DNA of 59,697 bases. Source: Flammula alnicola. Taxonomy: Eukaryota; Basidiomycota; Agaricomycetes; Agaricales; Strophariaceae. The stretch covers positions 1-59,697 of the forward strand of contig JADNRV010000296.1 of assembly GCA_015499995.1 (NCBI GenBank). The letters run 5' to 3'. The notes under the pieces were generated by a model, which saw only the letters and a program-made list of their open reading frames with translations, did no database searches and was not told the origin of the DNA. This document shows, in pieces, positions 34,584 to 46,935 of this stretch. The position numbers and the translations under genes are program-made. The stretch's first letter is position 1. Every line of letters starts with the position of its first letter.

Positions 34584-34943
34584 TTATCTACAAGTATGTA
34601 GGTAATAGGGATAAATCAAAAGAAATAATATGTTACAAGTACCACATGGCGCTGTGTGTACGAGGAGAAGTATTGTTTGAATATATAGATAGAGAAAAGG
34701 ACAAAACTTGGCATGAATTAATTTGTGCAACACAGTCAGCTTTGAAGGGAACATATCCTTGAGCTCGAGTACATACGTAGTGTAACAAGTTCAGCAATGA
34801 TTCAAGTTGTCTGCGGGAATGGACATCACGGTGCAACTCTGTCATTCCTCTTTCAAGATAGTCTCGACCCAGACGCTTGGGAAGATTGTGGCTGTGCCAA
34901 CCCATTTCGGCACTGCCTACAGGAGGAATCTTTACCAAGACGT

Positions 34944-35612
34944 CTGGTACGGATTTACCGTAACCGAGTACATGAGTTTTTCAAACCCCGACTAACGACC
35001 GAAAGCGGAAATTCCCCCTATATGCAGCCCCCACCTCGACAGCACTCCCTTTGTTTGGAGAATTATACATTAGGCCCTCAGTAGAAACACTTATAATATG
35101 ATGAATAAGTTATTTCTAAGTGATTTTGCAAGATAATGAGCCCAATTCACAGTGAAAGCAGGATTTTGTAAGCCATTGAGATTGCCTGCTCTCGAGTCCT
35201 GTCTGCCTGTTGCCATTCCTTCTCCTGGCGTCGCTGAATGAGCCTTTCGTGCTCTCCTGGTGCTAGCTCCTTCACAGGACGACGTCTCTTGGGAACGGGC
35301 GTGTTACCATCGATAAAGAAGAAAGAAGCAGAGCCCGGAGTGACAGGTGTGGTAAAGTTGTCTTGTGACGGCTGTCGCGGTGCTAGTGGGGTACGAAATG
35401 GGTCTCGAGACGTTGACGCGCAGGTGTATTCGCGTTTTCGTCGTTGCGCGACCTCTTGAACGGCGTCGAGAATGCCATAGTGGTGCTGATAAGATTACAG
35501 CAAACAATGACGCGCCCGACGCGTTTGAGCACGTGAAGCTCGAATTTCCGCTTTCGGTCGTTGTTCGGGGTTTGAAAAACTCATGTACTCGGTTACGGTA
35601 AATCCGTACCAG
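34944..35612. repeat. 71-bp inverted repeat pair about 530 bp apart
   Basis: Bases 34944-35014 and 35542-35612 are reverse complements over 71 bp with two adjacent mismatches. The block contains GGATTTACCGTAACCGAG. No coding gene is recognised between them. It may be a foldback/TIR element or an inverted duplication. Confidence 0.85.
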
Positions 35613-35728
35613 TCTACTTGGGAGAATATCCGGCGATCACACAGTCTCAATCGAGTTGGGAAAAAACACTTGTCATCAATTTTTACTAATCTACACAGAG
35701 CCGTAGATATTCTCCCCAAGTAGACTGG
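35609..35728. repeat. Second, smaller inverted repeat abutting the first
   Basis: CCAGTCTACTTGGGAGAATA (35609 onward, 22 nt in all) pairs with 35706-35728 apart from one extra G. It overlaps the right arm of the larger inverted repeat, giving a nested structure. Confidence 0.75.
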
Positions 35729-37857
35729 GTTCGAGTCTACTTTCAAGAGAGCACCTTCACTTGGGGGCTTTTTAACGGATTTTCGAGCGGTAGAAACTTC
35801 GGCCCGATACTGGTGTCGGGGGGGGAAAATAAAAAAATAAATAAAATAAAAAAATAAAATCGAAAAAGGAAAGGGGGAGGAGGAGAGGAGAGAACATTTG
35901 ACAATAGAAATTCTCAACTTGTGTTTTCTTCAGATTTGCGAACATAGAAATGTGATTGCTTCTTGGAAATCAAAAGTCTGAAGGAAAGGACCAGTGAGCG
36001 GCGAGTAATTGATCAAAATCTATGAATTTTCATTTGGGGAGACAGATACTCGCTTAGATTCTCAATAATACAATTTTGCGAACATTTTTGATTGGCTCGA
36101 TAACAGATACTCGCTTAGATTTGAGCAGACAATGGAAAGTCCTGGTGGTTTCTTAGAGCAGAGTGCAGTGTGCACCACTTCAGTAGCGTCCGAAATCTCA
36201 TTGTATTTTGCAGAAATCACAAGGGCAATTAATTTTATTTCTCAATTAAGTACATGTCAATAAAATAGAATTCTACAGGGGTTGTGCGGCTACCATGAAT
36301 CCTCGACCTTGTAGTTGTATCTGGGCAGTAGCAAATTGTATTGCTGCTGTTCCTGGCCTCATCTTATTCGTGTGGTGCAGGTGTCACTGTTACGAAAAGC
36401 GGATGCTGTGGATGGAGGTGGCGACGTAGGGAAGGAATAGTGGTGGTGGTGTTTCGTGATGGCTGCTCAGTGTGGTGGGGAGTGGCGTTGATGTGAGTCA
36501 CATTGCGTTGCGTTGCGGGACATCGGTGGCCATCTCCGCGGTAGTCAGCAGAAGCAGTTGAGCTGCTGCTGCTTTACCGTGCTGTGGTTTCGAGCCTGAG
36601 TTGGCAAGGCTTACAGAGTGGCAGGATATCGAGGAGGGGGACCCGGTAACCACTATAGCTGCGAAAAACACAGTCAACGTGTAAGTTTCACATCCTCATC
36701 ATCGATTCTTGGGCTTGTACTTACTATCTCCATGCAGCACTGACACTGTGTGTGATCTAGCCAGCCAAGTAGTACACCGTTAGCTACAGTGATTCAGAAG
36801 GCAGGCGGGGAAGATGGTGCTGCACGACACACCAGATCACGCATGGATGCGTCATGCCACCCTGTCATTGGCCCCTCGCCCCGAGGCTAATATGTTGCTA
36901 CCGCTTCGTACTCCGCCTTCATCTGGCACCTCTCCAGCAGATCAGATATGGCATCTCTTGTGAAGGGTGATGAGTGCTGGGTTCATCAGCGCACGAGGAG
37001 AGGAGGAGAGGAGTGACATACAATGGCCGAGGATGCATTGGCCGTGCAGCATCTAAATCCACTCTCTGGTGTCGATCAAGGGCGGGTGGAGCTGCATCGC
37101 AGGTCGCTGGCTCATACACGGATGAGATGGTGGTGCGGAGAGGATGTGATGAGGTGCAGGTCAAACCCTGGCTCTGCACGTCATCAGGCTTAGGACGTTC
37201 ATGGAGATAGCTATCTCCAAGAATGTTTATGAACCTTATGCGCACCAATTCTCGTCTGTCGACATCCGTCTATTGCTCGAAACCTGTCCTATGGTTGATG
37301 ACAACCCCCGGCATAAGATCTTTGAGAGCGAGAGTAAGGAGGCAAGGCGAACCACGTACCGATAAATGTTATGTTGGCATGGCGGGAATCTGGTCTGAGC
37401 GTGGGTGAGCAGGAGCCGAGGTGGTGAGTACGTGCCTTATATCATTCAAATTAGCTTAAAATCAAGGATAAGAATGGCTACACTTACACAGAACATCCTG
37501 CTTGATGTCGCAGAGGCCAGGATCCGGGGCAGATAAGGAAGGAGGAAGGTGGAGTGAGGGGCAAAGTGCGTTGTTGAGCGTTCAGAAAGGCATTTTTATC
37601 TTACGTAATATATTCAAAGTCCGCTCAGAATCAGAATCAGTATCGTCCCCTGGCATGAGTAACGAGCCGAAACTTCCGGGCGATGGGGTCGGTTATAAAA
37701 GATTCATTGAAAACTAGAAAACTCTCGAAAGTCGAAGATGCAACGCAATCGTACTTTACACGGAACAGAATGGTATCACGACGGTTCGTCCAAGTTATTT
37801 CTGTACTACCAATTGATCAAAGAAGATGGGCGACTCCTACTCGACTCTCCATACTGT
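35729..37857. other. Gene-poor stretch with a short direct repeat
   Basis: ACAGATACTCGCTTAGATT occurs at 36042-36060 and 36103-36121. An A/T-homopolymer-rich stretch lies at 35820-35870. A 25-codon open segment near 36.6 kb (LARLTEWQDIEEGDPVTTIA) looks protein-like but is isolated. No gene was supported. Confidence 0.5.
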
Positions 37858-39800
37858 TCACATACCGTTCCTCGGAAACCAAGTAATTTTGAATCCATCC
37901 CTTCGCAATTCTCTAAAGGTAACCTCGTCCTTCGCATGCGATCGCGAAAGCCCTCCGAACTCGACCTGAGCGTGCTTTAAACCTCCAACGTCACGTCGAA
38001 TGCTGATCATCTCGGAACAGAGTCCATCTTGAGAGACGAGGCTCCCAGTGAGTTTGATGACGGCGAGGTGGGGACATAAACGAAGGTTTTTATAGAGGCG
38101 GTCTGATAAAGCAGAAACGATGAAATGCGTAAGGCCGGGTGGCCGGGAATGCTGGAGATCCTCGTGGACCTCTAAATGGGTAAGGGTGGGTACGAATTTG
38201 AGACAATCAACGAGGCCTCTCTCCGGGACATTCAGGTTCTCCAACACCAAATGTTTAAGGAGCGGGCGAGATCTTCGAATGAAATCAGGAAATTCGTGAT
38301 TTTCCAGGTTCTGAGTTACGGCGACGGCAGACGGCGACGTTTCTATGTGCAATGATTCCAGATTCGGAAATGACACAGGGCGAAGGAAAGCAGAGAGAAT
38401 GGTTCCTGTTGCGATCTTCAAAAAACGGAGGGAATGGTGAACGAACGGGTCGAATATGTAATGCGCAAGATCATGCATTATGACTTTGATGTTGTACGAC
38501 TCGAGTAGGGGCGCAGACAGAAGAATGCTGACGCAATCATAGGATGTAAGCTGCGGCGCACTGATATAAATGCTTGTAAGTGACGGCCAGTCGAACTCTC
38601 GGATACGGAAAGCAGGAAATTCGGGTATCACCTCTGCTTGGACGCCAGGCATGGGGTACGCAGTAATAGCGAGAGATTCTAGAGCTGGAAGTGAAATGAA
38701 GGTCGAAAACTGGATACTGATTTAAGCTGCAAATCACGGAGGGCTTGGTGGATCAGCGGAGTCGAGGTCAAGGCGAGATCCCCAACATCACGAGTTATGG
38801 TCTCGAGATGATAGGTTACGAGGTTTGGTGCGACCGAGAGAACTTTGATGAAATCCTGATTCGTCGATAGCGATGAGTGGATTTCAAGTGAGATAAGGGA
38901 TGGCCAATTGGGGTCTCGAAGAAGGTCGGAAATGCGCAAATCAGGTGTATTCCACTTTAGACTGCGTAAGGATCCATTGCTTTCGATATAATCGACGAGA
39001 TGCGTCGGAAATTTGGAAGTCGTATCACGGATCGACAACGTCAAGTGTTTGAGTTGCGACGTACTATTCAACTGTGGGAGAGATGATATGATGGGGTGTG
39101 ATGAATCGTAGACATCGAGAGACAAACGGTCGCATCGAGCGAGTTGGTTGGATATTGTCTGCCAGAACTTAGAGGGGTCCCGGGAGTTATGCCTGCGTCT
39201 ATGAATACGAGTTTCGGACCCTAGAATGGATATCTGCAATGGACAGATACCTGACCGATCGAGGACGGTCGAGAGGAGAAGCGCACCGACGCTCACATTA
39301 CAGCGGAGATAATCACTGCACGCGATGTTTATACAACTCCATAAGTATGGTGTACCACGGATGATATCTCTCCATGATTTACAGACTGATGCCAACCGGA
39401 AAAGCGCTGATGGAACCAGCTGGAATTCGAGTTCATCCACATCTGGGAGACACTGGAAAAAGATCACGGCCAGTATCTCGGGAGGAGTGCTCCCAAAGGG
39501 AAAAATCTTTTCTGGAGACAACAACACCGGCTTTGCGTCTTCCTATGAGAAAGATGACGTCAGAAATTTAAACAACAGAAGCGCATGGAGGCGCGTAGAC
39601 GAAGAATTCACCAATGGTTCACCACGGACAGTTCCGAATACTGGTCCGTAAATAGACGCGGTAGGACGGCTGCCTACGGTTATAGGTGGATCAGAGAGAA
39701 TCAGGCTACTGTGAAATAAGCAACGACGAAGATGATATTTGGTCAGTGGGGTTATTGGTAGAAGATTGTGATAGCCGTCTACTTACTTGTTGCTAGCCAT
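37858..39800 (-). pseudogene. F-box protein, three exons, one apparent frameshift
   Basis: Exons 39800-39787, 39708-39612 and 39542-37858 join so that MASNNSLILSDPPITVGSRP runs into an F-box-like domain: STPPEILAVIFFQCLPDVDE, then LFRLASVCKSWRDIIRGTPY and LWSCINI. The remainder has the irregular leucine-rich repeats usual in agaric F-box proteins (LKHLTLSIRD, SLISLEIHSS, FPNLESLHIE, HLVLENLNVP). Such proteins are predicted to recruit substrates to an SCF ubiquitin ligase. The frame shifts at about 38700-38715 (SVSSF to TFISLPALESL). The spliced length of 1796 nt is one short of a multiple of three, consistent with one missing base, next to an A4 run. Without that correction the product stops at 38679. 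A sequencing indel is possible. Confidence 0.75.
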
Positions 39801-41345
39801 AACGGAGTCTAAGGGAGTATTAGACATCTACTGCTTATAACAACGCTCAGACGGGATGTTGTACTAAACAAAATACGCAGATATTCCCCTAATCTACGAT
39901 GTCAGGAGTGAAGGGGGTTGCCTCTCTAGAACGAACAAACCCCAAACTATCTACAATGTTGTGGGAATGTGAACGAAAGTGTACTGTACAGCTGCTGCTC
40001 TAAGCATTTTCCACGAACCTCAAATAATGATATGCGGGCCTGGCTCGCTCGGAAAATGGAAGCCGGATCCGTAGGCCGTAGGCTGTGTCCCACGGCTAGG
40101 CAAGCTCCTGTAGCCGCGGCTCGGCTTCAACGGCTTCCGGCATCGAGGGCTCTCGAGCGTACCGCGTTACGAACTACTCGTCTTATCCCCCATTCAATGA
40201 TTGCAGTTGCCACATTTCTCCGCAAAATGGCTATCCGTGACCTCCTCGCAACTCAGTGATGTCGAATTCGTCTGTTGACGATAGTGGTGACGACGAGCGT
40301 CTGCACCTAGTCGCTAGTTTCGGTAAATGTTCGGTAGAGGATCCGCTCAGTCTCTGAGCGCAGGGGGTTTAGAGGATGGGTGAAGCCATATGCGAAGCGA
40401 GGCATATGTCGCACTGTCCAACTGCCTGCGGCCTGAAAACACCCGTGATACGTTGCTTGGGTTGGAAGTTACGGGACAATGAAGTTGTTGCTTGAGTTGT
40501 ACTATCTTTTGGCGCTCGATCGTACTTACTTGAAGCGACTGTACCTTCAGCTTGCAAATACTCGTAAAAATCTGAATCATCCCATCCCCACCCCCCTACT
40601 TAATAACAACTGCCGCCGCCGCCTACTCCACCTTACGCTGCTGCCCTTGCCCTGGCTGTCGTTGATGGTGCAACAGACCCCAACCACACCACCACCCACA
40701 TCCGCACTGCCACTCTCATCCGCAACCGCGGCCACCATCAACCTGCCCCGCACCTGCGCGCGGAACAGCAACATTGGGCGCCTGTTGGTGCGTCTTCTCA
40801 ATGACTGTTTGGTAGATCGATCATAGGGAGTAGCGGGCCGTTGATCTCGACGACGTTCTCTAGGTGTAAATGTAAGTATATGCGGTTGATTTGAGAGGAG
40901 AACTTGAAAGGAGAGGGAGGAAGAAGGAAGGCGAAACAAGAAGAGAGAGGAGGAATAAAGACCCGAGGATGGGAAGGAAGGGAGAAGGAAATGAAGAGGG
41001 AGAAGAGACGCACTTTTTCCAAATTGATCTTCGCAACGGGGCCTGTCCCAACCTCGCGAATGAGGTTGACAGTCCACTAGCACTTATCGCCCTCCCCCAA
41101 GTCCTGCGAGAGGTTCAGCCACTCCAAGCACGACGCAATCCATCAGCCCCCGCAAACCCAAAACCGAAAGGAAGAACGCACCCAACATAAATCTTCCAAC
41201 GTATCCTCGCATACATTTCATTAAATAATCCATTTTGATGACGTCGCGGATAGCGTTGCGCACTCTGAAAGTGGGTAGCACCCAGCGGCGCCAGCGGTCG
41301 ACGCAAGAAGCCCAGCAGCGGCCTACCCACGCACGCAAGATCCAT
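39801..41345. other. Gene-poor stretch
   Basis: Contains pyrimidine- and purine-rich low-complexity DNA (about 40570-41000). The long frames there are compositional artefacts. No gene was recognised. Confidence 0.45.
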
Positions 41346-41349
41346 TCGA

Positions 41350-41615
41350 AGCAAGCCAGAAATTTCGATGCACAGCGAATGTTCTGCTCCCACGGTGCAG
41401 CGACATCACTCCCTCTGAGCTACTTACATACGGTAATGAGGAAAGGTTCGATGTGGACATGTCGCAAAAAATGCCTGAATGCGCTATTGCCGTTCATCAA
41501 TGGGTACTGGGTTGATTGGGTTGTGATACGTAACAGAGAGTACATGAACCTTCAAACATATGTCTTCCAGTGCGCGCAGGTACGCGGCACGCAGTGTTTA
41601 TTCCACAAGCTGTCG
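41350..41615. repeat. Dispersed repeat, copy A
   Basis: The segment from AGAAATTTCGATGCACAGCG through a CATTCATCAATGGG-like block to GCGGCACGCAGTGTTTATTC is related, in direct orientation, to 51362-51525. Copy A carries two extra blocks of about 45-50 nt not present in copy B. On the minus strand both copies can read SRTF(A/T)VxRNFWLAS. Confidence 0.7.
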
Positions 41616-41639
41616 TCTTCGAGATACTGCATGAGTCGA

Positions 41640-43874
41640 ATCTGCTCTCGCTGATAACATTTTTTCTGGAAAGATATCTTTTGCTTGTCCGCGCACCAGT
41701 CATCGTCGAATTCGAATTCGAAGGTGAGATCATCGCGGACGGCGCGAAAAGCGCCCATTTGATATGCCACATCACATGCACGCGACTGAAAGCCTGACTA
41801 AACTCAATATCCAGAAGAGTATGATAGCAGTTCTCCAAAGGACAAAGAGACGATATCGACATTAGAGAACGCAAGACCAAAAATAATATGCACGGTTGCA
41901 AGGAATGTTGTAGAGTTGGCAGCAAAGTGCTTGAAAGGCTCTCGTGAGACCTAGAGCGCATGAGTAAGCGTCGGAATGACAAATCGTGCCCAACGACGGT
42001 CCTTGAGAAGGTCGTCTACGCCATTTCTGTTCCCACTGGGCGCGGGAGTAACGACGGCCATGGCTGTTGAACTGTCAGCTTCGCAGTCTTGGCATCCTGG
42101 GTCGATATGTTATAAAAGTTTGGTAGCTATAAAGAACACTCATACCTTGGCCTTGGTGGGAGGAGCGCGGTGGCCATTTTCTTCAGGCTGAGCGTGAACA
42201 AGCTGGTAGTAGATTAGCGAGTGTAAGATAAGTACGATGAGAAAATGGACGGCACCGACATCGTTTCTCCGAGAATGATCACGTCTGAGGTCTTTGGCGG
42301 CAGGCTGGGCTTGCTTTCTCGTCCACCATCTTCCCCAGCATGTATCCTCTCCACCGTCTTGAACCTCCTTAGGGTGCCTTTGGCTGCTTTCCCAGCTATC
42401 TTGGGCTAAAACCTTTCTGTCAGTCTTCAGCTTTCATATGCGGGACTTTTATCACTCACAATCTTTCCTTTAGCAGGTACCTCGCCGTCGGAGGAGTCCG
42501 ACGTCGCGTCAACTTCCTCAAAGTTGAACGCCTCTCCGTCACCGCAATCGCCCTCAAGTTCAGCATATAAACGTTTGCGAACGGCAAGAGAGACGTCGTG
42601 GATTCTGCTCATCCATCTCTTTGTCCTGAACAGCTTCGGATGGGCTCATTTCAGCCAGGAGTCGTTTCGTATTCTCCAACTCGCTTCTAGTCGTAGACCA
42701 ACGTTCCGCCATCCGTTCGTCAAAATCTAGAGGGGGAAATTCGCGTTTGGAGGGTCAGGGTGTCACAAAGCGGCATAAAGAGGGCATGATGAATCTCGAT
42801 TTGCGACGAAACGAGGTCGACAGATGATGAGAGTGATGGGATGCGATGGGCGTTGATTGCGGGCTATGCAAATATCTCGGTAAACGAATCTCTTAGGTGT
42901 TTGAAAGACGCTCGCGGCTTACATGGACTTTACGCAGCTGATCTCCAGCGTCGAAAACGAGATCCTAATATGTAGAAGCGAGAGGGGCACTGACTAATCC
43001 CAGCAGGTACTAGACAGTCAATAGTTTACGATAAGAAAACAAGCAAAAATGGCACGAGGAGAGCAGACCTTTGCTTTCTACACCCATGTCATGGCTGTCA
43101 TCATGAATTAACACTTTGGCATCACGTTTCCTCCGATGCGATCCTAGAGATCTGTCAGTAACTTTCTTTGCGAATAATGAGCCCACATGCTTACCTCTTT
43201 CGTCACTCATGCCCTCGTCTTCCCATCCAGTCTCCGCGCCACACTGAGCGACATCGCCCCCTACATAAGTATGTCCCTTCATCCATCGTGTTCGCTGACC
43301 AAGAGTCTTCGTCTCCAAATGAGGACTGAATATAGCATAAATATGACATTAGATTAGTACAATTCTCCGTCCAACAAATAATGCTAGGCTAACCTCGTTC
43401 CACACAGAGTCTCAAACGCCAGCTCATCCCTTCATACGGGCGCATCCTATCATGCTTTCTGGATCTAACACTACGGAACGAAAAAGTGGTGTTAAGTTAG
43501 TACCACCCCTGTCATACCGAGCGTCGGTCGACTGACGTTGTTCCACAGATAGTTCTGAGTTCGAACGGCGTGTACGCGTCAATAGAGTATGATCATCGGC
43601 TATTCAGAGAGAGAAGGGAAGGGTTGAGCTCGAAGTGCATAATCATGACTGCAGTTTACGTAGAAATAAGTAAACCTGTAAAGGATGAGAGCAGTCGCAC
43701 CACGGACCTTTGATTTCCAGCATGATCCACCGCCATCATCGCGAGTTGACGGTAGAGGGAGAGAGCGAGAGGACATGCCTGTTTGGACGAAACTAGAGTA
43801 AGTAAAGGTCGAAAAAGCGCAGCGGAGATGCGCTTACAGTTCAGAACAAATCTCGGTAGGTAATCTGATAGCAT
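41640..43874 (-). CDS. Unrecognised multi-exon gene with a coiled-coil segment
   Basis: Minus-strand exons recur with good splice sites: LSDYLPRFVLN (about 43.87 kb), RKHDRMRPYEGMSWRLRLCV (about 43.45 kb), RTRWMKGHTYVGGDVAQCGA (about 43.29 kb), HRRKRDAKVLIHDDSHDMG (about 43.12 kb), DLVFDAGDQLRKVH (about 42.95 kb), PAINAHRIPSLSSSVDLV (about 42.85 kb), RMAERWSTTRSELENTKRLL (about 42.70 kb, coiled-coil-like), SLAVRKRLYAELEGD (about 42.59 kb), AFNFEEVDATSDSSDGEVP (about 42.5 kb) and GTLRRFKTVERIHAGEDGG (about 42.36 kb). A frame change near 42610 is unexplained. An additional block at 41.6-41.75 kb (DDWCADKQKISFQKKCYQRE) may be the 3' end or another gene. I do not recognise the family. Boundaries are approximate. 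Confidence 0.4.
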
Positions 43875-43879
43875 ATTGT

Positions 43880-46320
43880 GTCATTAAAACAGTTTAACTA
43901 TATGAGAGAAAATACTCGCCTTACTTTCCACATAGCCGAATGTCAAGTAGCAAGCAGACACGTCACTATGAGCGTGCACGGGTTGAATATATCTGTGAAA
44001 TCGGCATATAGGCGGTCCAAAATGGCGCACCATTGAATTTAAGCCATATCTAAAGGAAATTGTCCTGTAAAGTAGTCGGTGACCCATTGAGTGCAGCAGG
44101 CGTGACCAGAATCTCATTTCACTGACCCTAAATGTCGTGGAACCGCACAAACGAAGCACACGACGACACTGCGTTATGGGCTGTCGAACCCGTCAGCTCC
44201 AGCAACCATGAATGCGAAGGTAGATCCCAGTTGGCGAACGCTCCATTCATAAACGACGGCGAGCTTGAACTGGGAAGCGTCCGAAGAAGGAGGAGTGGAG
44301 CAAGGCAGGATCGGTGGAATGAGTAGGGAAGAAAGGCCAGGTTCACGGCGAAGACGTGGGCAAATTCTGACTATGTTTACCTCTAACTGTGCGAATGTTG
44401 AAAATTCGGACCGGCACGGATTGGTCCCGAACCGGTTTTTCACTGGGCACGTTGAACGTTGAACTCGCAAAAACTTCCAAGACGCCTCCTCCTCTCTATG
44501 TTCAAGTCACCAACCCAACTCTTCTTCGGGGCTCGACAGCTTAACCGAAGGGGCGAAATAGGACCTGTTGGCATTTTTGGACTGCGATGGTGTGTCGTGT
44601 TTCTTGGTTCTCAGACAAAAACATGCATAACTCTTTTTGGATCGGAGAGATTATCGGAAGACGGTCTCCCCAGCAACAAGCTCGATTGGATTGCCCTCAT
44701 TTGACATTTAGACCTTCGCTCTCCAAAGATTGAGGATACTGCACGAAGAGCCGAAGGCCTTAATAGTGGTTACAAGCCCTACCTGATATCAACTCGTCAC
44801 GAACGGGTCCAACGTATCACAGTTCCCCTTGCTGCTCTATTGGCTACGTTGTTCACAAAGCTCGTCACAGTACGCCTTTCTCCCGGCGGCTTGGTGTCTA
44901 CTGCTTACCTATTGACTTTGCCGTTGATATCTTGTTTCTATTTTTCTACTTTCAACCCCGCAGACTCCCGCCATGGCCCCTTGCGCGAGGAGGTATTTTT
45001 TGCCTTTTCCATCGTTCTCGTTGTTGTACTCTTACGATTCTTGGTCCTCTTTCCCCCCTCTGTCCTCTCAGTACCTCCCACCTTCTCGTTCTTATCCCCA
45101 ATATCTATTCGGGAAAAGGGATACTCCGCAATGCTGTGGCCTTATAGAGTATATCTGGGAAAAAATTTCATGAGCGGTATATTAAGATCGGAATTTTTAT
45201 CTCGTTGGACTCTTTGAGACCAATCTCCATGTATGAGAGCGATTTCATTCGAGGGGATATCCGTACGGAGCCACTACTGATGCTACAAGTTCACAATCAG
45301 TGATCTTGATTATGCGACTATATATGACGCTGAACGCCGCCCGAACCTCGTCTCCTTTATAGAATTGTCACAGTCCCATCTCGACGGCCCCGAAGCTTTA
45401 GGAGGTGGATTATAAGGGGTCTAGTATACTCGGTACTGGTACAGTGCATTGATCCCCGAACACCATTGCAAGTCAAACGCATTGTCGATCCGATTCCCAT
45501 CGTTCCAGCAGACAAATTCGCCTTTGGCCTCAACATATACTAATACAACTGTACTGCTAAAGATAACTGTTTGAATTTTTACAATGGTCGGACATTCTGG
45601 AGGCTATATGCAATGAAATAAATGTTAGCTCTAACCTATGGGGAAGTTCACTGTTTATGCTTGTCACCAGGACGCTACCTATGACTTGTGAAGTTTGAAA
45701 GACCAATGAGGGCGAGAGCTTTAATAGTAATGAGACGTTCTTGATAGCCACGAGAAACTACGATAAATGAATTGTTGAGAGGTTTTCATTGACAAAAATG
45801 GAACGTCGAAAACTCCGGTCTGTCGAAGATCAACCAAGGTTGCCTGTCAGCTGAGCAATAGTTTTGAATGACTTGTATTTTTAAACATAGTCGGCGCTTG
45901 CCTACCTAATTCACTGCTCGCCAACGATGTTTTAAAATAAACCCTTTACTTCTTTGAGGTGACAGGCAAAGGAACCACGGACAGATATGGCCGTGATCAT
46001 GATTGCCCGTATTGTGGGCTTCCGTAATGCGTGAGCACTGGTACGTGGATCGGGTCTGACTAGTACTGAAGAAATGACCTGAAGGTTCCTTAGTTATGGA
46101 CGCATGGATTGTAGACTCGACTGAAAGCTGCTTCACAATTTGAGTTTAATGGTGCGAACATTCTCCTATGTGAAAACCTAGGAGAACTCATCAGTAGGTA
46201 GAAGATCGCGAGAAGGTAGTCATGTCTCCGTCCTCAGGTATACGAGTAATATACCAAAATCATGTGTAGATATTGTGAAAACATTGAATGTTTATCCAAA
46301 AATTCCCATAACTATGAAAA
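43880..46320. other. Gene-poor stretch
   Basis: Long frames at 44840-45217 and 44174-44470 lack splice logic and conserved motifs and were not accepted. No repeat or RNA gene was recognised. Confidence 0.4.
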
Positions 46321-46398
46321 AGGTATTTAAGAGCAGAGGAATTGACGATGAAAAGCAGATCTCGAGTCAAAGCATCTCTAGCAACCAACGCACCAAAC

Positions 46399-46935
46399 AT
46401 GCAACTCAAACTCGCTACTATTTTCACTGCAGTCACCGCTGCTCTCTTCGCTGCCCCCGCCATAGCACAGTCCGTTAGCTATGAAGGGTTCTCCGACACC
46501 GTCTCCTGCAGCGGTGCCAACTTCGGGTGCACCGACGGCGGTTGGGTCTGCTGCTCCCTCCCCACCGGGTTCGGGTTCTCTGTCCAATTCAACAACCTGC
46601 CCGTGGGAACCCAGGGACAGGGATACACTAACAGTGGATGCACGGCATTCGTGTTCGCTTTGTTCGGTCCTGGCACCAAGTGCTGGAACGGAGGAGGCAC
46701 GCGGGCGTCCAACATGGACTGGTTCCACTCGCCGCAAGGCGGGAGGAGTATTGAGGCCAGAGCCTCGGCCAAGGCGTCGACCAACTGCTCCTCTCCTGCT
46801 TATTTCAAGTACGAGGATCCCTCCGGTGCGCAGAAGCAGATCAAGGTCCCAGCCGGTGAAGGTGCTGCTCAGACCATCGCCGATCTTTACACTGCCAAGA
46901 ACTTCGGTGCGCTCGGAAAATACGAGAATTATTAG
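46399..46935 (+). CDS. Small secreted cysteine-containing protein
   Basis: Single-exon ORF of 178 residues. The start at 46399 is preferred over the in-frame ATG at 46342 because it gives a typical signal peptide (MQLKLATIFTAVTAALFAAP) with a likely cleavage after AIAQ. The mature part has about eight cysteines (VSCSGANFGCTDGGWVCCSL, SGCTAF, KCWNGG, NCSS) and ends with IADLYTAKNFGALGKYENY. A TATTTAA at 46324-46330 is a plausible core promoter. A possible intron in the 3' UTR follows the stop (GTGGTAAG to CTCCAG). I do not recognise a named family; an effector-like or wall-associated role would be speculation. Confidence 0.75.
   Translation: MQLKLATIFTAVTAALFAAPAIAQSVSYEGFSDTVSCSGANFGCTDGGWVCCSLPTGFGFSVQFNNLPVGTQGQGYTNSGCTAFVFALFGPGTKCWNGGGTRASNMDWFHSPQGGRSIEARASAKASTNCSSPAYFKYEDPSGAQKQIKVPAGEGAAQTIADLYTAKNFGALGKYENY

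Noticed and set aside
35718..35745. tRNA T-arm (GGTTCGAGTC)
   Set aside because: The bases fit the T-loop poorly, and no acceptor, D or anticodon arm lies upstream at the right distance.
35960..36010. Ribosomal RNA fragment (AGTGAGCGGCGAG)
   Set aside because: The match to the large-subunit 5' region is short and the surrounding bases do not agree.
40570..41083. Proline-rich gene on either strand
   Set aside because: Compositional frames in purine/pyrimidine-biased DNA; no splice or start support.
44840..45217. Membrane protein of 125 residues
   Set aside because: Hydrophobic only because the DNA is T/C-rich. No conserved motif, and it overlaps equally long frames.
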